From Kordia sp964351775 (GTDB lineage: Bacteria > Bacteroidota > Bacteroidia > Flavobacteriales > Flavobacteriaceae), in the NCBI GenBank assembly GCA_964351775.1, contig CAYGPQ010000002.1:1-64000 (forward strand): a DNA stretch of 64,000 nt, in the 5' to 3' direction. Every line of letters starts with the position of its first letter. Position 1 is the first letter of the stretch. Of the stretch, positions 1 through 9,269 are shown piece after piece. Below the pieces are notes generated by a model. It had not been told where the DNA came from. It saw only the letters and a program-made list of their open reading frames with translations, and searched no databases. Both the position numbers and the translations under genes were made by a program.

Positions 1-1875
1 GGTGGCGGAATTAGTTTGAGAGGAAACGGCAACGTTCGAATTCTCATCAATGGAAAACCTTCAGCATTAATTGCGAATAATGGATTGGATCAAATTCCTG
101 CAGAAAACATTGACAAAGTTGAGGTCATCACAAATCCTTCTGCGCGGTATGAATCGCAAGGAACCGCAGGAATTATAAATATCATTCTAAAAAAGAACAA
201 AAAAGGAGGTTTCAGTGGTTCTGTACAAGTTGGTGCAGGAATTCCGAGAGACTTTCGTACAAATGTAAATCTTGCTTATAAAACAGATAAGATAAATTTA
301 TTTACAAATGTTGGATACCGAAACTCTAATTATGAAGGAGAAGAAAAAATTCGTCAAACTGTTACGAATAATGGAATAGAAACAAATTTATTGCAAAATA
401 ACGATCAAGATAGAAATGACAATGCACATAATATCTTTTTTGGTGGTGATTATTATATCAATAATAAGAATACACTAACGGCTAGTTTTTATCATAGATT
501 CTTAAAAAACACGGATGAAACTCGATTGAATTATTCATACGCAGATGCCGCAGGAACGCTTGACAGTACCATTGCACGGATTGAAAACTACAAAGAGCCG
601 CAAAATTTCAATCGGTTAGAGATGAACTATGTGAAAACCTTTGAAAAAGAAGGGCAGAAGCTAGAAATGGACGTGCAATACGATTTTTGGAATGATGACG
701 AACAAGAAAGCATTCGCCAACAAAAAACCTTTCCAGCGGAAACTACATTTACAACGATTCGAAGCGATGATGTCGAAAGCAGTAAAGACTTTTTATTTCA
801 AGCCAACTTTGTATCACCTTTAACCAAAACAGCACGATTAGAAACAGGATTCAGAGGAGAAATCAGAAGAATTACCAGTGATTATATGGTACATATTGAC
901 GATCAATTAATTCCCGATTTAGACAATGAATTGGATTATAACGAACGGATTTATGGTGTATATGCGCAATATGGAGACAAAATTGGGAAATTCAATTACT
1001 TAGTAGGATTGCGTGTAGAGCATTCGGATATCGGAATAGATGATGAAAAAAGGTTGTTCAACGACACCAAAAAATACACCAACCTTTTTCCGACAGTACA
1101 TCTATCATACAAACTAACCGAACAAACGGATGTGCAACTAAGTTATAGCCGAAGAATCAACAGACCCGCATTTTGGCAGTTGAATCCTTTTGGTGGATTG
1201 ACGGATCTTAGAAATCTTTTTGCTGGAAATCCTGATTTGAATCCGATGTATACCAATTCGTTTGAAGCAACATTTCTAAAACGTTGGGGAAAATTTTCCA
1301 TAAATCCATCACTCTATTATCAACATACAACTGATTTTTTCAACTTTGTAACCTCTCAAACGGACGATGGAAATTTTTTAACAATTCCTGTAAATTTAGA
1401 TACAGAAGATCGCATCGGATTTGAACTGTCTACCACGTACAATCCTTTCAAGTGGTGGCGATTATCAGGAGAATTTAATTATTATCAATTCGATCAAAAA
1501 GGCGATTATTTAGGTAGAAACTTTGACGCAAAAAATAAAACATGGTTCACGAGAATCAATTCGAGAATGCGCTTTTCTAAAGGACTTTCTACGCAAATGA
1601 GTTTTAATTATCAAGGGAAAAATCAACAAGCACAAGTGCTTCAAAAAGCGCAATACTTTGCCGATTTCGGAATCAGTAAAGATATCTTTAATGACAAAGG
1701 TGCCATTACCTTAAATGTCCGAAACCTATTTGATTCTAGAATTCAAGATCAAGTTGTCACAGGAGAAAATTTCCGTTTAGCGTCAAAATCCAAACGTGTT
1801 GGAAGAAGAATATCGGTAACATTCGTGTACAAATTCAATCGTAAAAAAGGACAACGAGATCGAATGCCAGATTAG
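1..1875 (+). CDS. Outer-membrane beta-barrel / TonB-dependent receptor-like protein, 5' truncated
   Basis: The reading frame is open from the first base, so the N-terminus lies outside the window; about 624 residues are visible. The first visible residues match the end of a plug domain (RILINGKPSALI, then a segment ending NPSARYESQGTAGIINIILK), and the rest is a long series of amphipathic, aromatic-rich strands ending in a basic tail. This is the pattern of the Bacteroidetes outer-membrane beta-barrel family related to TonB-dependent receptors. The protein should sit in the outer membrane; its ligand cannot be told from the sequence. The tail after the last strand (VTFVYKFNRKKGQRDRMPD) is longer than a usual barrel end at Phe. 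Confidence 0.85.
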   Translation, partial: GGGISLRGNGNVRILINGKPSALIANNGLDQIPAENIDKVEVITNPSARYESQGTAGIINIILKKNKKGGFSGSVQVGAGIPRDFRTNVNLAYKTDKINLFTNVGYRNSNYEGEEKIRQTVTNNGIETNLLQNNDQDRNDNAHNIFFGGDYYINNKNTLTASFYHRFLKNTDETRLNYSYADAAGTLDSTIARIENYKEPQNFNRLEMNYVKTFEKEGQKLEMDVQYDFWNDDEQESIRQQKTFPAETTFTTIRSDDVESSKDFLFQANFVSPLTKTARLETGFRGEIRRITSDYMVHIDDQLIPDLDNELDYNERIYGVYAQYGDKIGKFNYLVGLRVEHSDIGIDDEKRLFNDTKKYTNLFPTVHLSYKLTEQTDVQLSYSRRINRPAFWQLNPFGGLTDLRNLFAGNPDLNPMYTNSFEATFLKRWGKFSINPSLYYQHTTDFFNFVTSQTDDGNFLTIPVNLDTEDRIGFELSTTYNPFKWWRLSGEFNYYQFDQKGDYLGRNFDAKNKTWFTRINSRMRFSKGLSTQMSFNYQGKNQQAQVLQKAQYFADFGISKDIFNDKGAITLNVRNLFDSRIQDQVVTGENFRLASKSKRVGRRISVTFVYKFNRKKGQRDRMPD

Positions 1876-2016
1876 AGAATCAGTAAAATAATATATTTAA
1901 TTTGATGTCACTACACTAGTACTATTTCTATTGTAGTGATATTTTTAATTCACCTAAAGTGTAACGAAAAGAGAATGAAAGGGTCTTTATATAGTATCAA
2001 TCAAAAACAACTCAAA

Positions 2017-2514
2017 ATGAAATCAAAATTACTGCTACTTTTAGCATTGGGAATCTTTACTATTTCTTGTATATCTATCAGAGCAAAATCGGAACAAACT
2101 GTTATTGCCAAAGAAACGTACGTTCCTGCAGATCAAGAGTTATACAACACAATTGTAGCATTAGACAAACGTTTTTTTGACGCATACAATACCTGCGATT
2201 TAAAAACACAAGACGAATTAATTTCGGAAGACATTGAGTTTTTTCATGACAAAGGTGGTTTATCAACTTCCAAAGCGCAAATCATGGAAGCGATGAAAAA
2301 CAACATCTGCGGAAAAGTCACAAGAACTTTAATTGACGGAACTGTTGAAGTGTACCCAATTCAAGGATATGGCGCGGTGCAAATGGGCGAGCACAAGTTT
2401 TTCAACAACGAAGAACCGACAGCGAGATCAATTCCAAGTAAATTCGTTACCATCTGGAAAAACGACAACGGAAATTGGACAATGACGCGGATTATTAGCA
2501 CACATAAAAACTAA
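2017..2514 (+). CDS. Secreted or lipoprotein NTF2-like (DUF4440/SnoaL-like) protein
   Basis: About 165 residues. I place the start at 2017 because MKSKLLLLLALGIFTISC is a good signal sequence ending in a Cys, possibly a lipobox; the frame is open further upstream to 1936 but that extension spoils the signal. The body has the layout of NTF2-like domains: a helical start (LYNTIVALDKRFFDAYNTCD), a segment with LISEDIEFFHDKGG, and a C-terminal sheet ending in FVTIWKNDNGNWTMTRIIS. Members of this fold are small cone-shaped binding or enzymatic domains; no catalytic role can be assigned here. It stands alone between two unrelated genes. Confidence 0.7.
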   Translation: MKSKLLLLLALGIFTISCISIRAKSEQTVIAKETYVPADQELYNTIVALDKRFFDAYNTCDLKTQDELISEDIEFFHDKGGLSTSKAQIMEAMKNNICGKVTRTLIDGTVEVYPIQGYGAVQMGEHKFFNNEEPTARSIPSKFVTIWKNDNGNWTMTRIISTHKN

Positions 2515-2669
2515 GGATCGTTAACGCAATAAAACGCATTCTTCTTTCGTAGTATAATAGAAGCTTTCATCAAGAATTTTGATGCTAGTTAAGATTCTTA
2601 TAGTTTTAACAAGAACTATTTGATAAGGAAAACTCACAGGAATTCCTGTTAGAATACCTAAAACATACT

Positions 2670-3497
2670 ATGAAACATTTCAAAATAGCTTTCTTTTATA
2701 TATTCCTTTTTGGCGTACAAACCGTATTTGGTCAAAATGAGACAGATATCATGCTAGAAAGCACGTTTACGATCAATTCGAGCATTCTAAACGAAGAAAG
2801 AACCAGCTTGATACGTCTTCCCGATTCATACAATGAAAGCTCAAATAGTGAGAAAGATTATCCGATTTTAATTTTATTAGATGGCGCCGCTCATTTTAAA
2901 ATAGCTTCTGGAATTGTGCATTTTATGAATTCAGATAGAACTCGAAATTATTTAATGCCAGAAACGATCATTATAGCCATTGAAAATGTTGACCGCGAAC
3001 GAGATTTTACGGTTACAAAAATAAAGACGAAACGCGTCAATACTATGGGAGGCGGAAGAAACTTTCTGAAATTCATCGAAAAAGAACTCATACCCTATAT
3101 TGATAAAACATATAGAACAAAACCCTCTAGAACACTTGTTGGGCATTCTTTAGGAGGTCTTCTGGCATTAAATTCATACATGGATAAAAATAGTATATTC
3201 GATGCTTATATTGCTATGGACCCAAGTATGTGGTGGGATCCTGAGATGATGAAAAACAGAGTGGATTCCATTTCCTCAATATCATTACATAAAAAATTGT
3301 ATATCGCTTCTGCAAGCAACGGTGAGGGAAGTTATGGACGAAACAAGAAAAAACACGACGCTTATTATGCTTTACTAAAAAAGAAATCAGGTGAAAACTT
3401 AAATGTCGAAATAGCGTATTTTGAAAAAGAAAACCATCGTTCTGTTCCATTAATAGCTTTATATAAAGGGTTAATCTATATCAATCAAGAGGATTAA
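2670..3497 (+). CDS. Secreted alpha/beta hydrolase of the esterase D type
   Basis: 275 residues with a clear signal peptide ending in FGQ. The nucleophile elbow GHSLGG is at residues 158-163 (Ser160), and the family-typical segments YPILILLDG and TIIIAIENVDRERDFT precede it. The likely acid and histidine are in the C-terminal part (NHRSVP near residue 255). Such proteins (PF00756, Fes/esterase D group) cleave ester bonds, in some cases of siderophores. Exported to the periplasm. No siderophore genes are near, so the substrate is open. Confidence 0.8.
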   Translation: MKHFKIAFFYIFLFGVQTVFGQNETDIMLESTFTINSSILNEERTSLIRLPDSYNESSNSEKDYPILILLDGAAHFKIASGIVHFMNSDRTRNYLMPETIIIAIENVDRERDFTVTKIKTKRVNTMGGGRNFLKFIEKELIPYIDKTYRTKPSRTLVGHSLGGLLALNSYMDKNSIFDAYIAMDPSMWWDPEMMKNRVDSISSISLHKKLYIASASNGEGSYGRNKKKHDAYYALLKKKSGENLNVEIAYFEKENHRSVPLIALYKGLIYINQED

Positions 3498-3648
3498 ACA
3501 ACGTCATTAAATAAAAAATAGTTCGTAAGTGCTACATCGAAATAATTAACCAACCTCTTTTCAAAAAACTCATCCAAACCATCAATTGACACAATATTTT
3601 TAACCAACCAAAAGAAAACCAAGCATGTAAAAGCATTTTTCAACTATC

Positions 3649-3673
3649 TTTAGGTAGACAAAACCTACCTAAA
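3649..3673. promoter_or_regulatory. Perfect 9-bp inverted repeat abutting a start codon
   Basis: TTTAGGTAG (3649-3657) and CTACCTAAA (3665-3673) are exact reverse complements separated by 7 nt, and the second arm ends on the base before the ATG at 3674. It could be a dimer operator for autoregulation by the AraC-type protein, or an RNA hairpin covering the initiation region. Which of the two is inference. Confidence 0.5.
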
Positions 3674-5353
3674 ATGTTACATTGGAATCTATACAACACC
3701 ACCATATTCATTGGCGCTATCGGACTATTAGCTTTAGTGCTCTATCATGTATTCACTAAAAAACCACAGGACAAAACCACACGTTACTTCTATTGGTTTC
3801 TCATCATTACGGCAGTTGCCATTCTGCAATACATTTCGTTTGACATTGGAATTTCGCGAACATACAAAGTCATTAGTCTCTTCTTTTTTCCGTTTGAGTT
3901 TCTCGCGCCAGTGATCTTTACGGCATTTACCTGTGCGTATCTTCAAAAAGAAAAACTCTTCAAAAAATACAAATACTACTTGCTCATTCCGTTTGCGGCG
4001 TTCTTTCTTATTTACACAGTCGTGAAGATCAACGTCTTTGTAGATTATGCTATTTTATCACGAAAAACGGTTGGGAACATTCGCATGGAATGGAATGAAA
4101 ATCTAGCCTTACTATTCACGTTTATCATTGGTGTTTGGAATTATACCATCATCAAAAACTACGAAAAAGACTTAGGCGAACAATCATATCACTTTGTATT
4201 GCGAAAAACGAAATGGTTAAAAAACATCTACATGACGTTAATTCTATTAAGTGTTTTTTGGTTGCTGACACTTTTATACATAAAAATTGATGTCAATGTT
4301 GGTGGAAACGACACATACTATCCGTTGTGGATTGCGTATTTGGTGTGTTATTATGTATTCTATATAAAAAGTATCTCGCATTTGCAGAACATCCAAAAAG
4401 AAAAAGTGGAAGAAGGAAAGGTCTTCCATCTATCGGGTTTAGATGAAATGTTTGAACCTGCTGCATTAGCCGTTTTGCAGAAAAATCAATCGCAAGTCAT
4501 TGCTATTTTGAGTTACTTTGCCACATCTTTATTCGATCTTAACAAAACAAAAGAAGTGCTTTGGGACATTCTTGAAAACTGTATCTCCAAACTCCAATTG
4601 GAAGATTGTGTACTCTATCTCTTAGATGAAAAAACACAGACCTTACACCAAGAAGCGGCTTTTGGAAACAAAAAACAAGCTGGATTTGAAATTCACGAAC
4701 CCAAAGAAATTCCTGTGGGGAAAGGAATTGTGGGAAGTGTTGCCAAAACAGGAAACTACGAACGCATCAACGATACGCGCAAAGACAAGCGATACATTAT
4801 AGATGATAAAGCGCGCTTGTCGGAATTGGCAGTTCCTATCTACGTAGAAGGAAGGTTAAAAGGTGTATTAGACGCAGAACATTCTCAGCGTAATTTCTTT
4901 ACGGAAAATCATATATATCTCTTTCAACTCATTGCTAAACTCACAGAGAAAAAGCTCATTCAACTACAACAGAAAAAAGGATTGAGCATTTCAGATGATA
5001 ATATCTATTTCCAAGAACTTTGTACATTAATGGAAGAAGAAAAACGCTACCGAAACCCTGAAATAAAACTCGGTACACTTTCTGAAGAAATAAATATTAG
5101 TGCCAACTATCTTTCGCAAGTCATCAATGCGTTAAGCGGACAGAACTTCTCAGATTTTATAAATAGTTACCGAATCAAAGAAATAAAATCTAAACTATCG
5201 CATCCAGCATTTATAGAATATCCTGTATTATCAATTGGACTAGAAGCGGGATTCAATTCAAAATCAACTTTTTACAATTCTTTCAAAAAACACACGGGTA
5301 TGTCACCTACTGCCTTTCGGGAAAAACACCCATTCGAGTCTCAATTCCTTTAG
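3674..5353 (+). CDS. Membrane-anchored GAF-domain AraC-family regulator
   Basis: 559 residues in three parts: an N-terminal block of about seven hydrophobic helices (roughly residues 5-240), a GAF domain (about 265-440, with VGKGIVGSVAKTGNYERIND and LAVPIYVEGRLKGVLDAEHS), and a C-terminal AraC-type helix-turn-helix (about 465-555, with LGTLSEEINISANYLSQVIN and the closing FNSKSTFYNSFKKHTGMSPT). It is probably an inner-membrane sensor that acts on DNA directly, a one-component layout seen in Bacteroidetes. The serine hydrolase gene follows 71 bp downstream on the same strand and could be a target or partner. The inverted repeat just before the start may serve autoregulation. Confidence 0.85.
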   Translation: MLHWNLYNTTIFIGAIGLLALVLYHVFTKKPQDKTTRYFYWFLIITAVAILQYISFDIGISRTYKVISLFFFPFEFLAPVIFTAFTCAYLQKEKLFKKYKYYLLIPFAAFFLIYTVVKINVFVDYAILSRKTVGNIRMEWNENLALLFTFIIGVWNYTIIKNYEKDLGEQSYHFVLRKTKWLKNIYMTLILLSVFWLLTLLYIKIDVNVGGNDTYYPLWIAYLVCYYVFYIKSISHLQNIQKEKVEEGKVFHLSGLDEMFEPAALAVLQKNQSQVIAILSYFATSLFDLNKTKEVLWDILENCISKLQLEDCVLYLLDEKTQTLHQEAAFGNKKQAGFEIHEPKEIPVGKGIVGSVAKTGNYERINDTRKDKRYIIDDKARLSELAVPIYVEGRLKGVLDAEHSQRNFFTENHIYLFQLIAKLTEKKLIQLQQKKGLSISDDNIYFQELCTLMEEEKRYRNPEIKLGTLSEEINISANYLSQVINALSGQNFSDFINSYRIKEIKSKLSHPAFIEYPVLSIGLEAGFNSKSTFYNSFKKHTGMSPTAFREKHPFESQFL

Positions 5354-5424
5354 TTTCAACAATACGGGACACTCGAAGCCATTGTCAACACTAGGTTTGC
5401 ACCATTATTAATTTAAAAATCAAA

Positions 5425-7389
5425 ATGATGAATACAAAATCAAAATTGGCAATATGGGGAATGATACTATTATTTTCTTTCTCCTTTGCGGGAACAAAAA
5501 AAGGCGAAAACGCCAACAATGAGAAAAAGCTGTATGCGGTAAAAACACTAAAAAATTATGCAGCGCGACACAATCTTTCATCGGCACAATACCAAACAGA
5601 AGTCACCAAATTTCACAAAGCAGGTTACAAACTAACGTATGTAGATGGCTATTATGTAAACGGTAAAATACAATTTGCTGCCTTGTGGGAAAAAGGAAAC
5701 ACATCTACACTTATTGCACGTCATAATCTTACAGCACAACAATACCAAGATGAGGTGACAAAAAATCAAAAAAATGGCTATCGTTTGATACATGTTGATG
5801 GCTATTCTGATGGAAAAAAAGCATTATATGTTGCAATTTGGAATAAAGAAAGTACCAGCGGATTGCGCGCGCGTCATGGACTCACAGGAACGCAATATGC
5901 AGCCGAATTCAAAAAGAACAAAGATGATGGTTATCGTTTGGTACATATTAGCGGTTACGGAATCAAAGGAAAAGCATACTACGCAGCTATATGGAAAAAA
6001 GGAAACCCTTCAGGATATGTAGCGCGTCATGGATTAACGAGTCAGCAATACCAAGAAGTCGTTACAAAATACTGGAAAGAAGGTTATCATGTGTCGCAAG
6101 TAGACAGTTATGATGTTGGAAATAAAACCTATTACGCATGTATCATGGAAAAGGAATTTGGGGAATTTAGTGCGCGTCATGCAATGAACCCAAAAAACTA
6201 TCAATTAGAAGTTGACAATCATTACTATCAAGGATACGTTCCTATTTCGGTAAGCGGACACGACGCAGGAAGATCGGCAGGTTATGCCGCAGCATTCAAA
6301 AATGTAAGCGATTGGAAAAGTCGTGATACAGATCAACTAGATGCTAAAATTACTCAAGTAATGAAGGATTTTAAAATTCCTGGGGCGAGCATTGGTATTG
6401 TAAAAGACGGAAAACTAGTCTATGCAAAAGGATACGGATTTGGAAACAAAGAGGACAAAACCATTGCATCTGCCACAAGCTTGATGCGATTGGCAAGTGT
6501 TTCCAAGCCCATTACCTCTGTGGCAATCATGAAATTAATTGAACAAAACAAACTAAAATTGAGCGATAAGGTTTTTGGTAACAACAGTATCTTAGGTAGT
6601 AACTACGGTTCAAAAGCTTTAGGAAGTCGTGAAAAAGCAGTCACAGTACAGCAATTATTAGAACATACTGCAGGTGGCGATGCTTGGGATAATAATGTAA
6701 CACCAGAAGGGACGGACACTTGGGGTGCACCGATGTTTCAAAAGAAAGATTTGAGTCAATCTAAATTAATTGGGTGGGTTTTAGACGATCGAAATCCGAG
6801 TCACACGCCAGGAACGTACTATCAATACTCAAACTATGGCTATTGCTTATTAGGGAGAATCATTGAAAAGAAAACAGGGAAAAGCTATGAAAGTTACTTG
6901 CGAAACAACATTCTAAAGCAATGTGGAATTTCGCAAATGTTTATTGGTGCCAACGAAAAAAAGAATCGTAAATATAAAGAAGTGGCATACTATGCAAATG
7001 ATGGAAATGCCTATAGTTTACAAATGCAACGAATGGACAGTCATGGCGGTTGGATTGCTTCTTCAGTAGACCTAATGCGTTTTATGGTACGTGTTGATGG
7101 ACAAAATTCTAAAAAGGACATCTTAAAAAGTAGCACTATCAACACCATGGCAACAAGTTCATCCGTATCAAGCTATGCTAAAGGTTGGTCCGTAAGTGGC
7201 GGAAACTGGTCGCATGGCGGCGGCATGGGCGGAACAAGTACGTTTCTTAAAAAAATGGACAATGGTGTAAGTTATGTGTTTCTAACCAACTCCACAGGAA
7301 ATGGCTCGGGACAAGCTGGCGCTATGAAAAAAGCATTAGAAGATGGGATTAAGGCAATTAAACACTGGCCAGATTTGGATTTGTTTTAA
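5425..7389 (+). CDS. Class C beta-lactamase-fold serine hydrolase with five N-terminal BTRD-type repeats
   Basis: 654 residues: signal peptide (1-22), five repeats of about 50 residues (about 45-295), each beginning ARH(N/G/A) and followed by xxYQ, GYxxxxVDGY and YxAxIWxK, then a serine hydrolase domain. The catalytic motif SVSK is at 358-361, the second motif is YSN (in QYSNYGYCLLG), and the third is HGG (WSHGGGMGG). The repeat plus beta-lactamase architecture resembles secreted polyglycine hydrolases and related proteins; the substrate here is unknown. It should be exported. A TAGGTTTG box at 5392-5399 may be the promoter's -7 element, without a clear -33 partner. Confidence 0.85.
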   Translation: MMNTKSKLAIWGMILLFSFSFAGTKKGENANNEKKLYAVKTLKNYAARHNLSSAQYQTEVTKFHKAGYKLTYVDGYYVNGKIQFAALWEKGNTSTLIARHNLTAQQYQDEVTKNQKNGYRLIHVDGYSDGKKALYVAIWNKESTSGLRARHGLTGTQYAAEFKKNKDDGYRLVHISGYGIKGKAYYAAIWKKGNPSGYVARHGLTSQQYQEVVTKYWKEGYHVSQVDSYDVGNKTYYACIMEKEFGEFSARHAMNPKNYQLEVDNHYYQGYVPISVSGHDAGRSAGYAAAFKNVSDWKSRDTDQLDAKITQVMKDFKIPGASIGIVKDGKLVYAKGYGFGNKEDKTIASATSLMRLASVSKPITSVAIMKLIEQNKLKLSDKVFGNNSILGSNYGSKALGSREKAVTVQQLLEHTAGGDAWDNNVTPEGTDTWGAPMFQKKDLSQSKLIGWVLDDRNPSHTPGTYYQYSNYGYCLLGRIIEKKTGKSYESYLRNNILKQCGISQMFIGANEKKNRKYKEVAYYANDGNAYSLQMQRMDSHGGWIASSVDLMRFMVRVDGQNSKKDILKSSTINTMATSSSVSSYAKGWSVSGGNWSHGGGMGGTSTFLKKMDNGVSYVFLTNSTGNGSGQAGAMKKALEDGIKAIKHWPDLDLF

Positions 7390-7512
7390 TGAAACTCAAA
7401 GTTGAGAAGCCTGAATAGGCGCACACAACTTTGTAAGTTGAATTAATCCCGCTGAAAAGCGGGATCTAATCCAATATTTACAGAACTAAAGAAGCATTCT
7501 CATGCTGATTTG

Positions 7513-7551
7513 CCACTGCGCGGTGAGCGATTTCCGTGTGGTGGTTTTTTT
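7513..7551 (+). terminator. Rho-independent terminator-like hairpin
   Basis: An 11-bp stem (7513-7523 with 7534-7544, three G-T wobbles) with a 10-nt loop is followed directly by seven T. It lies 124 bp after the serine hydrolase stop and inside the spacer between the first and second array copies. Confidence 0.6.
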
Positions 7552-7999
7552 AATGAAACTCAATTTTAGGAAGCTCGAAGAGCGTACATAAAATTGTAAG
7601 TTGAATTAACTCCGCTGAAAAGCGGAGTCTTTTCAAGAGATTTGCAATTTCAGTTTTATTTTCAAAAATTACAATCAATCTGTAATTATGTTGAGAAGCT
7701 CGAAGAGCGTACATAAAATTGTAAGTTGAATTAACTCCGCTGAAAAGCGGAGTCTTTTCAAGAGATTTGCAATTTCAGTTTTATTTTCAAAAATTACAAT
7801 CAATCTGTAATTATGTTGAGAAGCTCGAAGAGCGTACATAAAATTGTAAGTTGAATTAACTCCGCTGAAAAGCGGAGTCTTTTCAAGAGATTTGCAATTT
7901 CAGTTTTATTTTCAAAAATTACAATCAATCTGTAATTATGTTGAGAAGCTCGAAGAGCGTACATAAAATTGTAAGTTGAATTAACTCCGCTGAAAAGCG

Positions 8000-8099
8000 N
8001 NNNNNNNNNNNNNNNNNNNNNNNNNNNNNNNNNNNNNNNNNNNNNNNNNNNNNNNNNNNNNNNNNNNNNNNNNNNNNNNNNNNNNNNNNNNNNNNNNNN
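8000..8099. other. Assembly gap of 100 N inside the tandem array
   Basis: Exactly 100 undetermined bases. The left flank stops after GAAAAGCG and the right flank resumes at TTTATTTTC; in an intact unit these are 30 bases apart. The real missing length should therefore be 30 plus a multiple of 125, so 100 is a placeholder and the unit number is unknown. Confidence 0.9.
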
Positions 8100-8504
8100 T
8101 TTATTTTCAAAAATTACAATCAATCTGTAATTATGTTGAGAAGCTCGAAGAGCGCACATAAAATTGTAAGTTGAATTAACTCCGCTGAAAAGCGGAGTCT
8201 TTTCAAGAGATTTGCAATTTCAGTTTTATTTTCAAAAATTACAATCAATCTGTAATTATGTTGAGAAGCTCGAAGAGCGCACATAAAATTGTAAGTTGAA
8301 TTAACTCCGCTGAAAAGCGGAGTCTTTTCAAGAGATTTGCAATTTCAGTTTTATTTTCAAAAATTACAATCAATCTGTAATTATGTTGAGAAGCTCGAAG
8401 AGCGCACACAACTTTGTAAGTTGAATTAATCCCGCTGAAAAGCGGAGTCTTCTCAATTTCTATAAACGCTAAAGTTTTGTCATTTACTGCGTCGAATCTT
8501 CGAT

Positions 8505-8522
8505 TTCCTGCGAAGGCAGGAA
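8505..8522. repeat. Small dispersed palindrome
   Basis: TTCCTGC-GAAG-GCAGGAA, a 7-bp stem with a GAAG loop. The same core recurs at 48007-48026. It is one of the small imperfect palindromes typical of flavobacterial intergenic DNA. Confidence 0.6.
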
Positions 8523-8660
8523 TCTATTGAAAACGTCAAGCTGAAATGTCTACTGAGTTTGTCAAAGTACAGCTTCATACAAATAGCAAAACACAATCAT
8601 TGACGAAATTTATAGGCAAATTACCCCTTACCAACATGGGGTAACCCCATACAAGAAGTC

Positions 8661-9017
8661 TTCGAAGCATCATATTGACGTTTCGAAGCGTTAAAACCAT
8701 ACTTCGAAGCGTCACATTACTATTTATAAGGATGAATTTAACCCATAAAAGCCATCGTGTATCATTTATAAGCATTAAAATAATCCTTCGAAGTGTTACA
8801 TTAATAAACAAAAGCGGTTCAATAATCAATATAATAGGTTTAGTAATCATTATAATGGGTTCGCTAAGGGCTATAACCCTTAAAACAACCCAAAAAAGTC
8901 GTCAATGAACCCAAACGAACCGTTTCCAAACCACCTCAAACCACTTCAATAAGGGGTAAAACCCATGATAAACCGCCCAAAATCATCAAACAACTGCTTT
9001 TAATGGTTATTGAACCT
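8661..9017. repeat. Decayed tandem tract with 21-bp period
   Basis: TTCGAAG occurs at 8661, 8682, 8703 and 8787 (steps of 21, 21 and 84 = 4 x 21). Cutting the stretch every 21 bp from 8661 aligns about 17 segments; nearly all have AA at their positions 5-6, and many have TTATAAG or TTCGAAG at the start and a T/A-rich tail ending in CC. The left units are the best preserved. Open frames across it on both strands show a 7-residue period as a consequence (xxTLRxx on the minus strand), but no family is recognised. The period could come from an old coding heptad repeat or from DNA-level amplification. Confidence 0.55.
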
Positions 9018-9269
9018 CATGCTTCGACTCCGCTCAGCAGCCAGTTCAAGATCACATAACAGTGAGTGAGATGCCGAATCGAGTTCGGCATGACGAAAAG
9101 TAGATCAAGAAATTAAGAATAAAAATTCATAGTAAAAACACAACGCCGAACGTCATCTTGAACTTGATTCAAGATCTCACAAGTAACTAAAAAAACACTC
9201 TTTACGGAAACCCGCATTGTGTAGGTGTAATCTTTGTCTTAAATTTAGAGTTGATTAACTTTAGTTATA
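9018..9269. repeat. Intergenic stretch with dispersed flavobacterial palindromes
   Basis: No gene is seen. The stretch holds GCTTCGACTCCGCTCAGCAG (9021-9040), the hairpin ATGCCGAA-TCGAG-TTCGGCAT (9071-9091) and GAACTTGATTCAAGATC further on; these types recur between genes elsewhere in the window. A promoter for the following cassette should lie at its right end, but no clear TTTG/TAnnTTTG pair is visible. Confidence 0.5.

Larger units (their letters stand above)
7402..8452. repeat. Tandem array of 125-bp units carrying GAAA-loop hairpins
   Basis: Units begin (at TTGAG or variant) at 7566, 7691, 7816, 7941, 8136, 8261 and 8386, with a more diverged first copy at 7402; complete neighbours are exactly 125 bp apart. 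Each unit holds the hairpin ACTCCGCT-GAAA-AGCGGAGT (first full one 7609-7628) followed by CTTTTC. The first copy has ATCCCGCT-GAAA-AGCGGGAT (7446-7465), with two compensatory base-pair changes. 125 is not a multiple of 3 and no codon pattern is seen, so it is probably non-coding. Units left of the gap read GCGTACATAAAATTG, right ones GCGCACATAAAATTG; the outer copies share ACAACTTTG. Confidence 0.9.

Noticed and set aside
7800..8159. Long minus-strand open frame through the array and the gap
   Set aside because: It depends on the undetermined bases and on the 125-bp repeat; frame shifts by two at every unit, so no coding pattern is kept.
7402..8452. CRISPR array
   Set aside because: Units are 125 bp and adjoin without unique spacers; no cas genes are seen.
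8575..8908. Two opposite open frames with a 7-residue period
   Set aside because: Both follow from the 21-bp DNA period; no start signal, family or codon bias supports a gene. I list the period instead.
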